6,150 bases of DNA. Origin: Micrococcales bacterium (GTDB lineage: Bacteria; Actinomycetota; Actinomycetes; Actinomycetales; Dermatophilaceae). The stretch spans positions 1 through 6,150 of the forward strand of contig PMJN01000122.1 of assembly GCA_003157445.1 (NCBI GenBank), written 5' to 3'. The translations under genes were made by a program, and so were the position numbers. The notes under the pieces are model-generated. The model had not been told where the DNA came from and did not search any database. It saw only the letters and a list, made by a program, of their open reading frames with translations. Shown piece after piece: positions 1 through 4,827 of this stretch. Every line of letters starts with the position of its first letter. Positions within the stretch are counted from its first letter, which is position 1.

Positions 1-4
1 TCGA

Positions 5-21
5 GGTCAGTTCTACTGACC
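5..21. repeat. Perfect 7-3-7 inverted repeat
   Basis: GGTCAGT, three bases (TCT), then ACTGACC form a perfect palindrome. The size and symmetry suit a dimeric repressor operator, or a short hairpin ending a transcript from beyond the left edge. No T-run follows. There is no gene close enough to assign a role. Confidence 0.4.
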
Positions 22-117
22 GGCCATGGGGTCGCAATCGCTTCCCGGCATCGTGTGTCTGAACCTCAGGTGAACAACGCGAGCCGGATACGCCCCTGCG
101 CGGAGCTGAGGCGAGCT

Positions 118-131
118 TGACATCGGTGTCA
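118..131. repeat. Small palindrome with TTGACA overlap
   Basis: TGACA-TCGG-TGTCA is a perfect inverted repeat with 5-base arms. Its left arm overlaps a TTGACA (117-122) that resembles a -35 element, but no -10 follows at the right distance. It could be an operator or chance; no gene starts directly downstream. Confidence 0.25.
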
Positions 132-221
132 CCAAAGGAACGAGCCACGCACTTGGCCCTGTCTCTAAGCCGCGCTGCCGAACCCACCAGCCAGACTTCG
201 TAAGCCGGTTGCGGTGCCGAA

Positions 222-413
222 ATGGAGCGCGGCGGCGCCACGCTCAAGCAGGTGGGCGACCTGATCAGCCGTATGGTCCGCGTCCAGGCGGCGCGGGTTG
301 ACGACGACGGCCGCGGCGTGCTCGCTCGAGTGGCGCTGGCCCTCATCGTGTTGTGGATGGGCAATGGCGTGGCCTATTGCCCTGCGGTCGGCCCCGCCAA
401 TCTCCGTGGCTGA
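222..413 (+). pseudogene. Possible fragment of a small membrane protein gene
   Basis: This 63-codon frame has clear G/C bias at third codon positions (about 54 of 63 by hand count) and A/T-richer second positions, which is how real genes in such genomes look. The translation has a basic and polar first half, then a hydrophobic stretch at residues 38-48 (VALALIVLWMG), and it stops soon after. The local pattern 'L-A-R-V-A-L-A-L-I-V-L-W-M-G' loosely recalls the first membrane helix of DUF417/RclC-type inner membrane proteins, which are much longer and have several helices. No good ribosome binding site precedes the ATG, and a stop codon lies in frame about 20 bases upstream. If it was a gene, this is a truncated relic. 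The family suggestion is weak. Confidence 0.2.
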
Positions 414-731
414 CCAAGGGGCCCGACCTGGGATCCCAGTGTCAAGAGGCCTGGCCCGATGGGTCCAACAACCAACACGTTGGCCCTTTCGCGCACTGTT
501 GAAGACTACGGTCCGGGCCATGACCGGTCCGACTGGAGCGTTGCGGTGCTGTTCCGCCCAAGGTCGTCGCACAGGGTCAACTGCCCTCGCCGCTGGCGCA
601 GCTCGAACAGGCCGCGGGCGAGCGTGGCTGACCTGATGTCTCGAAGGCACCACCCACCTATCCAGCACTGATCGCAAACCCCGCCGGGTCGGGTTCGTCG
701 GTCGCGGACTAGGCTGAGAACATATATCAGT

Positions 732-746
732 TGAGAATTAGTATCA
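732..746. promoter_or_regulatory. Fur/PerR-type box ahead of the peroxide operon
   Basis: TGAGAATTAGTATCA matches the classical 7-1-7 Fur box (TGATAATnATTATCA) at 12 of 14 defined positions, with G replacing T at the fourth base of the left half and at the second base of the right half. It ends 15 bases before the ATG of the first gene (762). That fits a site near or just downstream of the transcription start, where a bound repressor would block transcription. A TAGGCT at 710-715 or the AT-rich 722-728 could be the -10 region, but no clear -35 is visible. A Fur-family regulator is encoded as the second gene of the same operon, so self-regulation is the natural reading. The binding itself is inferred from sequence. 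Confidence 0.65.
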
Positions 747-761
747 CAGCGAAGGGCATCG

Positions 762-1010
762 ATGACGGACACCGGAATGACAGCGCCCGAGCCGACCGCA
801 ATCGACGAGACTCGGCAGCGCGAACTGCAGATCCTGAGCGAGGACGCCGTGCTCAAGGGTCACCCACACGGCGACGAGCAGTGCAAGAACTGCCTGTACT
901 ACCTCGACGTCGACGAAGCGATCTCCTACTGCTGGCATCCCAAGCTTCGCGTTCTCGTGGGGCAGGACTGGTACTGCCAGTGGTGGGAGGAGATCACGGC
1001 GGAGGCGTGA
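762..1010 (+). CDS. Small HiPIP-like four-cysteine protein
   Basis: This is an 82-residue soluble protein with no signal peptide or membrane segment. Four cysteines (C41, C44, C57, C72) are arranged C-x2-C-x12-C-x14-C within an aromatic-rich C-terminal half (CKNCLYY, YCWHPK, WYCQWW). High-potential iron-sulfur proteins bind a [4Fe-4S] cluster with C-x2-C-x(about 16)-C-x(about 13)-C and have similar aromatic surroundings and a 'C-x-N-C-x-Y ... C-x-x-x-P' texture. A [4Fe-4S] electron carrier is therefore the best guess, though a zinc-binding fold is possible. The ATG at 762 follows a GAAGGG at 751-756 with good spacing; a second ATG at 777 has a poorer upstream site. Its stop overlaps the GTG of the regulator gene (GTGA), so the two are translationally coupled. 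Genuine gene: very likely. Function: inferred from the cysteine pattern and the neighbouring rubrerythrin. Confidence 0.8.
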   Translation: MTDTGMTAPEPTAIDETRQRELQILSEDAVLKGHPHGDEQCKNCLYYLDVDEAISYCWHPKLRVLVGQDWYCQWWEEITAEA

Positions 1011-1426
1011 GCGCGCCCGAGCTCCGGCTGACCCCACAACGCAGGGCAGTACTGGACGTGGTCGCCGAATCGGATGACCACCCGACGGCGGGCCAGGTCC
1101 TTGACCGCGTGCGCGAACGGGTCGAGGGCGTTGGGGCGGCGACGGTCTATCGGACCCTCGCCCTGCTTGTCGAGTCCGGGCAGGTGGCCGAACTGCGCCT
1201 CGATGAGGGTCAGGCACTGCGTTATGACCAAAATATCCACCGCCACGATCACCTCGTGTGCACCGGGTGCGGACAGGTTCAGGACACCCACGTCCGCCTT
1301 GATGCCGACGCCCTTGCCGAACTCACGGAGAAGATGTCGTTCACCGTTGCCGGATACGACGTACAACTGCACGGCCGCTGCGCACGGTGCGTAGCGCAGG
1401 ACAAAGCCAAGGAGAGTGCGCAATGA
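1007..1426 (+). CDS. Fur-family regulator, PerR-like peroxide sensor
   Basis: This 139-residue protein has the standard Fur-family layout. A winged helix at about residues 5-65 contains LTPQRRAVLDVV and the recognition-helix region GAATVYRTL. The C-terminal dimerisation and metal domain follows. Two CxxC pairs (C85/C88 and C125/C128) should form the structural zinc site. H25 (in HPTA), D74 (RYD), H80, H82 and D93 line up with the five regulatory metal ligands of Bacillus subtilis PerR (H37, D85, H91, H93, D104). D93 is notable because PerR has Asp there, while most Fur proteins have Glu. It is therefore predicted to be an iron or manganese dependent repressor inactivated by peroxide through histidine oxidation. 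The GTG at 1007 overlaps the upstream stop and gives the family's usual N-terminus; GGAGG at 1001-1005 is unusually close, so translational coupling probably drives initiation. The frame is open further upstream to 731, but that part is antiregister to the HiPIP-like gene. FurA-like activity remains an alternative. Confidence 0.92.
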   Translation: MSAPELRLTPQRRAVLDVVAESDDHPTAGQVLDRVRERVEGVGAATVYRTLALLVESGQVAELRLDEGQALRYDQNIHRHDHLVCTGCGQVQDTHVRLDADALAELTEKMSFTVAGYDVQLHGRCARCVAQDKAKESAQ

Positions 1427-1845
1427 CTGAACTCAAGGGTTCCAAGACCCATGACAATCTGAAGGACGCCTTCGCAGGGGAGAGCATGGCGAACCGTCGC
1501 TACCTGTTCTTTGCCCGCCAGGCCGACAAGGAGAACATCGCCGAGGTCGCCGAGCTGTTCCGTGAGACCGCGGAGGCCGAGACGGGCCACGCGTTTGGAC
1601 ACGCGGAGTACCTGGTCGGTGTCGGTGACCCGGCCACTGACGAGCCGATGGGCACGACCGAGGAGAACCTTGCCTCGGCTGTCGTCGGTGAGACATACGA
1701 GTTCACTGCGATGTACCCAGGTTTCGCATCGACGGCGCGCGAAGAGGGCTTCGACGAGGTCGCGGACTGGTTCTCCACTCTGGCCCGTGCAGAGCGCACC
1801 CACGCCGGCCGTTACCAGAAGGCCCTGGACAAGATTCGCGGCTAA
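1423..1845 (+). CDS. Rubrerythrin, short form without rubredoxin domain
   Basis: This 140-residue ferritin-like protein should reduce hydrogen peroxide to water at a non-haem di-iron site in the cytoplasm. All expected iron ligands are visible: E20 (GES), E53 and H56 (EAETGH), E90 and E93 ([11 protein letters not shown]), and E124 and H127 (AERTH), giving the two four-helix-bundle half-sites. The spacing matches classical rubrerythrin, but the chain ends after the bundle. The C-terminal rubredoxin domain with its two CxxC knuckles, found in the roughly 190-residue classical form, is absent, so the electron donor must be a separate protein. The HiPIP-like product two genes upstream is the obvious local candidate. 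The ATG at 1423 overlaps the regulator's stop (ATGA) and has AAGGAGAG at 1409-1416. An in-frame upstream extension to 1387 lies inside the regulator gene and adds nothing conserved. A strong hairpin follows at 1880-1913. Confidence 0.93.
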   Translation: MTELKGSKTHDNLKDAFAGESMANRRYLFFARQADKENIAEVAELFRETAEAETGHAFGHAEYLVGVGDPATDEPMGTTEENLASAVVGETYEFTAMYPGFASTAREEGFDEVADWFSTLARAERTHAGRYQKALDKIRG

Positions 1846-1879
1846 GGCTGAGTCCCGGGTTCACACCCCCGGGTGAGTG

Positions 1880-1913
1880 CTGGCGCGGGTGGGAGTCTTC
1901 CCGCCCGCGCCAG
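1880..1913 (+). terminator. GC-rich hairpin between rubrerythrin and DUF3501 genes
   Basis: CTGGCGCGGGTGGG (1880-1893) pairs with CCCGCCCGCGCCAG (1900-1913) over 14 pairs with a single T-G wobble and a six-base loop (AGTCTT). It begins about 35 bases after the rubrerythrin stop. No T-run follows (next bases TGCCATCATT), so it may be an incomplete terminator, an attenuator, or a barrier protecting the 3' end of the upstream transcript. Only about 40 bases separate it from the next start codon, which leaves little room for a full promoter and favours partial read-through. A smaller CCCGGG/CCCGGG pairing lies just upstream (1854-1873). Confidence 0.6.
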
Positions 1914-1952
1914 TGCCATCATTAATCGAGAACGCTCACCATCGGAGAAACC

Positions 1953-2546
1953 GTGTCCAGCCTGGAGCTTGACCAGATCACCCTCGACCGGGACAGCTAC
2001 ACCGTTGTTCGCCCCGCCGTGCGCAAGGCGATGCTCGCGGTCCGCCGCAGCCGCCGCGTTCAGCTCGGAAAGCTGATTGCGCTGGAGTTCGAGAATGAAG
2101 ACACCCTGCACTACCAAGTGCAGGAGATGGTCTACGCCGAGAACATCACCACCGAATCGGGCGCGGCCGAGGAGATCGAGACCTACCGGCGGCTCCTGCC
2201 GACTGCGCGGTCGGTGTCGGCCACGCTCTTCCTGGAGTTCGGTGATGTGGCCACGGTGCACGGAGAACTCGACGGCGTCGCCGGCATTCAGCACCTCATC
2301 CGCCTGCACGTGGGCGATGACGTTATCGCCGCCGTCGACGTTCCGCCGCCGGATGAGGCCAACGAGGAGCAGACCTACTCGGTGCACTTCGTCCGCTTCG
2401 ACATCACCCAAGAGCAACGGGAGGCGCTGGCGAACCTGACCGTACCGGTGAGCCTGTCTGTGGAGCACCCGAAGTTCCAAGCAGCTGTCCCGGTGCCCGC
2501 CGAGCTGCGCGCCCAGCTGATCGTCGACCTCGCCGCGCCTGCCTGA
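1953..2546 (+). CDS. DUF3501 family protein
   Basis: This 197-residue soluble protein matches the DUF3501 pattern as I know it. The N-terminus reads as an 'I-T-L-x-x-D/E-x-Y' motif. Next comes a basic stretch RKAMLAVRRSRRVQLG (about residues 30-45). A block 'FENEDTLHYQVQEMVYAE' (about 50-67) corresponds to the family's 'FEN-x-D-T-x-x-Y-Q-x-Q-E-M' signature. The C-terminal part reads 'VHFVRFDIT' and 'SVEHPKFQAAVPVP'. No enzymatic activity is known to me for the family. In other bacteria it often sits beside rubrerythrin and an HdrD-like Fe-S oxidoreductase, suggesting a part in peroxide or redox metabolism; here that oxidoreductase is missing. The GTG start at 1953 follows GGAGA at 1944-1948 and gives the expected N-terminus. 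It lies 107 bases downstream of rubrerythrin, beyond a hairpin, so it is probably the last, possibly attenuated, member of the operon. Confidence 0.88.
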   Translation: MSSLELDQITLDRDSYTVVRPAVRKAMLAVRRSRRVQLGKLIALEFENEDTLHYQVQEMVYAENITTESGAAEEIETYRRLLPTARSVSATLFLEFGDVATVHGELDGVAGIQHLIRLHVGDDVIAAVDVPPPDEANEEQTYSVHFVRFDITQEQREALANLTVPVSLSVEHPKFQAAVPVPAELRAQLIVDLAAPA

Positions 2547-2625
2547 GGGCCGGCCGCCTGCGACCGCGAATGCCCATCGTCAACCATGAGCGTTCTCTTG
2601 AAGGCCGCAGAGGCTCCTTATGGCT

Positions 2626-2657
2626 GCTGTCCTGCAGGCAGTGGCTCGCGGGACAGC
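2626..2657 (+). repeat. Ten-pair hairpin in the DUF3501 3' region
   Basis: GCTGTCCTGC (2626-2635) can pair with GCGGGACAGC (2648-2657), nine Watson-Crick pairs and one T-G wobble, around a 12-base loop. It is about 80 bases after the DUF3501 stop and 45 bases before the next hairpin. It may be part of a long structured 3' untranslated region or of a small RNA. Confidence 0.4.
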
Positions 2658-2701
2658 TCAGAACGGTATTGCGACAACCGATTGAACTCGCCATCAGCTG
2701 A

Positions 2702-2733
2702 GGAGCCAGCCCGCGCAAGCGCGGGCTGGCTCC
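2702..2733 (+). terminator. Perfect 14-bp terminator-like hairpin
   Basis: GGAGCCAGCCCGCG (2702-2715) and CGCGGGCTGGCTCC (2720-2733) are perfect reverse complements around a CAAG loop. Such GC-rich stems with short loops and a weak or missing U-tract (here CGTTGCACTG follows) are common transcript ends in actinomycetes. It most simply ends the peroxide operon transcript, 155 bases after the DUF3501 stop. Being symmetrical, it could act on either strand. Confidence 0.7.
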
Positions 2734-2947
2734 CGTTGCACTGCGCGGAGATGTCGTAGCCGTGAGACCAAAGGGCCGCGAGTGCGGCGGTGCCATCCTC
2801 TCCGCCATTGACCGGTCCGGTCCTGCTTTGGCTGCCCAGGCAAAAGGTCCGCAAAGATTGGGGTTCGCATCACTGAGGCTGGCAGACGCCCATAAGACCT
2901 AGTTAAGGGGAGGTATGGCCAGCCCCTGATTGACCGCGGAGGTCCAC

Positions 2948-3370
2948 GTGGAGAAGGAGTTCTACCAGGACCTGCTCGATCAGATCTCCGATGGTGTGTA
3001 CTTCGTCACCCGGGACAGGCGCATCACATACTGGAACGGCGGCGCCGAGCGCATCACTGGGTTCATCGCCGAAGAGGTGCTGGGCGACAGCTGCTCGGAG
3101 GGGATGTTGTGTCACATCGATGACACGGGTCGCCTACTTTGTTTGCATGGTTGCCCGCTTGCGGCGGTGATGACGGACGGCAAGCCACGTGAGGCGCTGG
3201 TCTACCTGCACCACAAGGATGGCCATCGTGTTCCGGTCACTGTGCGTGGTTCGGCCCTGCGGAACCGGGCAGGGGCGATAGTGGGCTCTGTCGAGGCCTT
3301 CCACCCCGGACATCCAACCCTTATGCGGTCCAGCGACCACTCGACACCGACGACTGGCTTGATCCCGTGA
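2948..3370 (+). CDS. PAS-domain protein, front part of a broken diguanylate cyclase
   Basis: The 140-residue product from the GTG at 2948 starts with one PAS sensor domain (about residues 1-110): 'FYQDLLDQISDGVYFVTRDR' then 'ITYWNGGAERITGF', a Cys-rich segment with C-H-I-D and 'LCLHGCPL', and 'HHKDGHRVPV' leading to 'GAIVGSVEAF'. This type of PAS is familiar in front of GGDEF diguanylate cyclase domains, and the DNA just downstream does encode GGDEF residues in other frames. The last roughly 30 residues here look out of frame. GGAGG (2938-2942), five bases before the GTG, favours this start over a TTG at 2930. The fold could be made as a stand-alone sensor, but it has lost its output domain, so it is probably a pseudogene product. 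No signal peptide or membrane segment is seen. The ligand is unknown. Confidence 0.7.
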   Translation: MEKEFYQDLLDQISDGVYFVTRDRRITYWNGGAERITGFIAEEVLGDSCSEGMLCHIDDTGRLLCLHGCPLAAVMTDGKPREALVYLHHKDGHRVPVTVRGSALRNRAGAIVGSVEAFHPGHPTLMRSSDHSTPTTGLIP

Positions 3371-3530
3371 CCGGTCTGCCCCCGCGCCGCCTCGGGGAGC
3401 TGAACCTGCAGACCCTGATGCGGGCGGTGGCCGAGGGGGGTCACCTCCCTAAGGGGTGCTGTTCATCGACGCAGACCACTTCAAGAACATCAACGACAGC
3501 CTGGGGCTGAAGGGGTCAAGTGTGGTTTGA
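3296..3530 (+). pseudogene. Frameshifted, truncated GGDEF domain remnant
   Basis: In the frame starting at 3343 the DNA reads DDWLDPVTGLPPRR, the classic 'D-x-L-T-G-L-x-N/P-R-R' entry to a GGDEF domain, but this is a different frame from the upstream PAS coding. The frame change must fall between about 3296 and 3340. At about 3453-3459 a second shift is needed: one extra G in the G-run would restore '...LPKG-VLFIDADHFKNINDSLG'. That contains the metal-binding Asp of the FIDxDxFKxIND motif. Similarity ends at about 3506 ('SLG') and the frame stops at 3530, well before the GG(D/E)EF signature and the rest of the domain. The gene is therefore damaged in three ways and cannot make cyclic di-GMP. 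Sequencing error could explain the single-base shifts but not the truncation. Confidence 0.75.
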
Positions 3531-3542
3531 CGAGCCGGGTGC

Positions 3543-3580
3543 GGTTGCCATCGAAGATGGTCGCGACGGCGGTGGCAACC
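3543..3580. repeat. Inverted repeat downstream of the serA-like gene
   Basis: GGTTGCCA (3543-3550) and TGGCAACC (3573-3580) are perfect 8-base inverted repeats separated by 22 bases. They lie about 50-90 bases past the stop of the minus-strand serA-like gene and just beyond the break in the GGDEF remnant. They may form a weak terminator hairpin; no T-run is seen on either side. Confidence 0.3.
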
Positions 3581-3630
3581 AGTGGTCCCTGGGCGCACCC
3601 CAATTCCATCGCGGGGGTTTGCATCGAGCC

Positions 3631-4827
3631 TTACGACAGCACGCGCAGGCGAACGGTTTCCGGCATGGCTTTGAGGGCCTGCACCACGTCTGGGCCGTAG
3701 TCGGTGCCGACGTCGGTGAGGAGGTAGCCCAACTTGTCGCGGGTAGCCAGCGACTGGCCTTCGATGTTGACATTGTGCTCGGCAAGCACACTGTCGACCT
3801 TGGCAAGCACGCCGGGAGTGTTCATGTGAAGATGCGCGAGACGGTGCGAGCCTGCACCTCCTTGGAGGCGGGTCTGGGGCAGGTTGACACTGAGCGAAGA
3901 GCTCCCTGTGGCGACGTAGTCGCGCAGCTTGTCCGAGACGAAATGGCCGATATCCTCCTGCGCCTCTTGGGTAGAGCCACCTACGTGCGGTGTGAGTATG
4001 ACATTGGGCAGGCCTTGCAGTTCGGACTCGAAGGGGTCTCCCTGCGACTTGGGCTCGATCGGGAACACGTCGATGGCTGCGCCGGCGAGATGGCCACTGC
4101 GGATTTGAGCACCCAGTGCCTCCTGATCGACGACGAAGCCCCGTGAGAGGTTGAGAAAGACCGAGCCTGGCCGCATCGCGGCGAACTGCTCCGACCCGAA
4201 CAGTCCTGCGTTTCCGACACGCCCGTCCACGTGGATCGAGACGACATCAGCAACCTCGAGCAGCTCGCCGACGCTGCTCACGCTGCGGGCGTTGCCCATG
4301 GCCAGGCGGTCGGCTGTGTCGAAGTACACGACCGGCATGCCCAGAGCCTCAGCCAGGACCGAGAGCTGGCTGCCGATGTTTCCGTATCCGATGATCCCCA
4401 ACGTCCGGCCGCGCATCTCATGGGCGCCCTTGGCTGATTTGTCCCAGACCCCGGCGTGCAGGGCGCTGTTCTTGGCGGTCAGCCCTCGGGTGAGGCAGAT
4501 CATCTCGGCGAGGGCCAGTTCGACGACGCTTCGGGTGTTGGAGAACGGTGCGTTGAACACAGCGATGGCTTCCTCGGTCGCGGCGGCGAGATCGACCTGG
4601 TTGGTGCCGATGCAAAATGCCCCGACCGCGATGAGATCTGTGGCATTGGCCAGGACCGACCGCGTCACCCGGGTTCCCGAGCGGATGCCTAACAGTTGCA
4701 CGCCCTGCAGAGCCTCGCTCAGTTCCCGCTCGTCTAGCGCGCAGGGGCGGGTGCTTACCTCAATGCCTGCGGCTTGGAGGTATGTCGTGGCATCAGGGTG
4801 GACGTTTTCCAAGAGGAGTGCCTTCAC
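3631..4827 (-). CDS. serA: D-3-phosphoglycerate dehydrogenase, short ACT-domain type
   Basis: The 398-residue enzyme should oxidise 3-phosphoglycerate to 3-phosphohydroxypyruvate with NAD, the first step of serine synthesis in the cytoplasm. The substrate-binding halves (about 1-95 and 285-315) flank an NAD-binding domain with GYGNIG at 147-152. The catalytic set is R229 (SRG), E258 (FPIEP) and H281 (TPHVGGST). A C-terminal ACT domain (about 328-398) retains H334, N336 and N354, the counterparts of the serine-binding residues of E. coli SerA, so feedback inhibition by serine is likely. It aligns to E. coli SerA nearly end to end and lacks the extra domain of the roughly 530-residue mycobacterial type. 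From my memory of the E. coli sequence, K39 and R62 are replaced here by P28 and G51, so altered substrate preference is possible. The start is GTG at 4827 with a stop in frame just upstream; the ribosome binding site is weak. Confidence 0.9.
   Translation of the reverse strand: MKALLLENVHPDATTYLQAAGIEVSTRPCALDERELSEALQGVQLLGIRSGTRVTRSVLANATDLIAVGAFCIGTNQVDLAAATEEAIAVFNAPFSNTRSVVELALAEMICLTRGLTAKNSALHAGVWDKSAKGAHEMRGRTLGIIGYGNIGSQLSVLAEALGMPVVYFDTADRLAMGNARSVSSVGELLEVADVVSIHVDGRVGNAGLFGSEQFAAMRPGSVFLNLSRGFVVDQEALGAQIRSGHLAGAAIDVFPIEPKSQGDPFESELQGLPNVILTPHVGGSTQEAQEDIGHFVSDKLRDYVATGSSSLSVNLPQTRLQGGAGSHRLAHLHMNTPGVLAKVDSVLAEHNVNIEGQSLATRDKLGYLLTDVGTDYGPDVVQALKAMPETVRLRVLS

Larger units (their letters stand above)
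1..720. other. Left flank without a confident gene
   Basis: No reading frame here has a convincing start, ribosome binding site and recognisable protein together. A frame open from the left edge on the plus strand ends at about 120, but it has mixed third-position bases and no recognisable motif. Frames on both strands overlap one another, and none translates to a family I recognise, apart from a weak membrane-protein-like fragment at 222-413. Short palindromes are present at 5-21, 118-131 and 428-439. The stretch reads as intergenic or decayed sequence ahead of the peroxide operon. The operon's promoter should lie at its right end; a TAGGCT at 710-715 fits the loose actinobacterial -10 pattern TAnnnT, but no clear -35 is visible. 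Confidence 0.5.
2547..2947 (+). other. Intergenic stretch with two hairpins
   Basis: These 400 bases hold no frame with convincing coding character on either strand. They contain a hairpin at 2626-2657, a terminator-like hairpin at 2702-2733, and the translation signals of the PAS gene at the right end (GGAGG at 2938-2942). An ATG at 2915 behind AGGGGAGG (2906-2913) would encode only four residues before a stop. I see no tRNA or recognised riboswitch. The promoter for the PAS gene should lie here, but no clear -35/-10 pair is visible. Confidence 0.5.

Noticed and set aside
428..439. CTGGGATCCCAG palindrome as an operator
   Set aside because: A 12-base self-complementary sequence with no spacer and no nearby gene start; not distinguishable from chance.
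165..677. Long minus-strand frame of 170 codons in the left flank
   Set aside because: The translation is rich in Arg, Ala and His with no recognisable domain, and its base pattern by codon position is weaker than that of the opposite plus frame. It is probably a chance open frame in GC-rich DNA.
731..1006. N-terminal extension of the Fur-family gene upstream of 1007
   Set aside because: It would overlap the whole HiPIP-like gene in another frame, is Arg-rich with no conserved residues, and would place the start inside the Fur box.
2640..2700. tRNA-like piece (GATTGAACTCGCC resembling a T-arm)
   Set aside because: No matching acceptor stem, anticodon arm or T-loop consensus could be assembled around it.
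2835..2900. Possible cyclic di-GMP (GEMM-I) riboswitch ahead of the PAS-GGDEF remnant
   Set aside because: GGCAAA and CGCAAAG occur in the right order, but only about five bases separate them, so the required hairpin between these two conserved parts cannot form.
3520..4146. Plus-strand frame opposite the serA-like gene
   Set aside because: It is the antisense shadow of the dehydrogenase coding strand, whose full set of motifs is on the minus strand.
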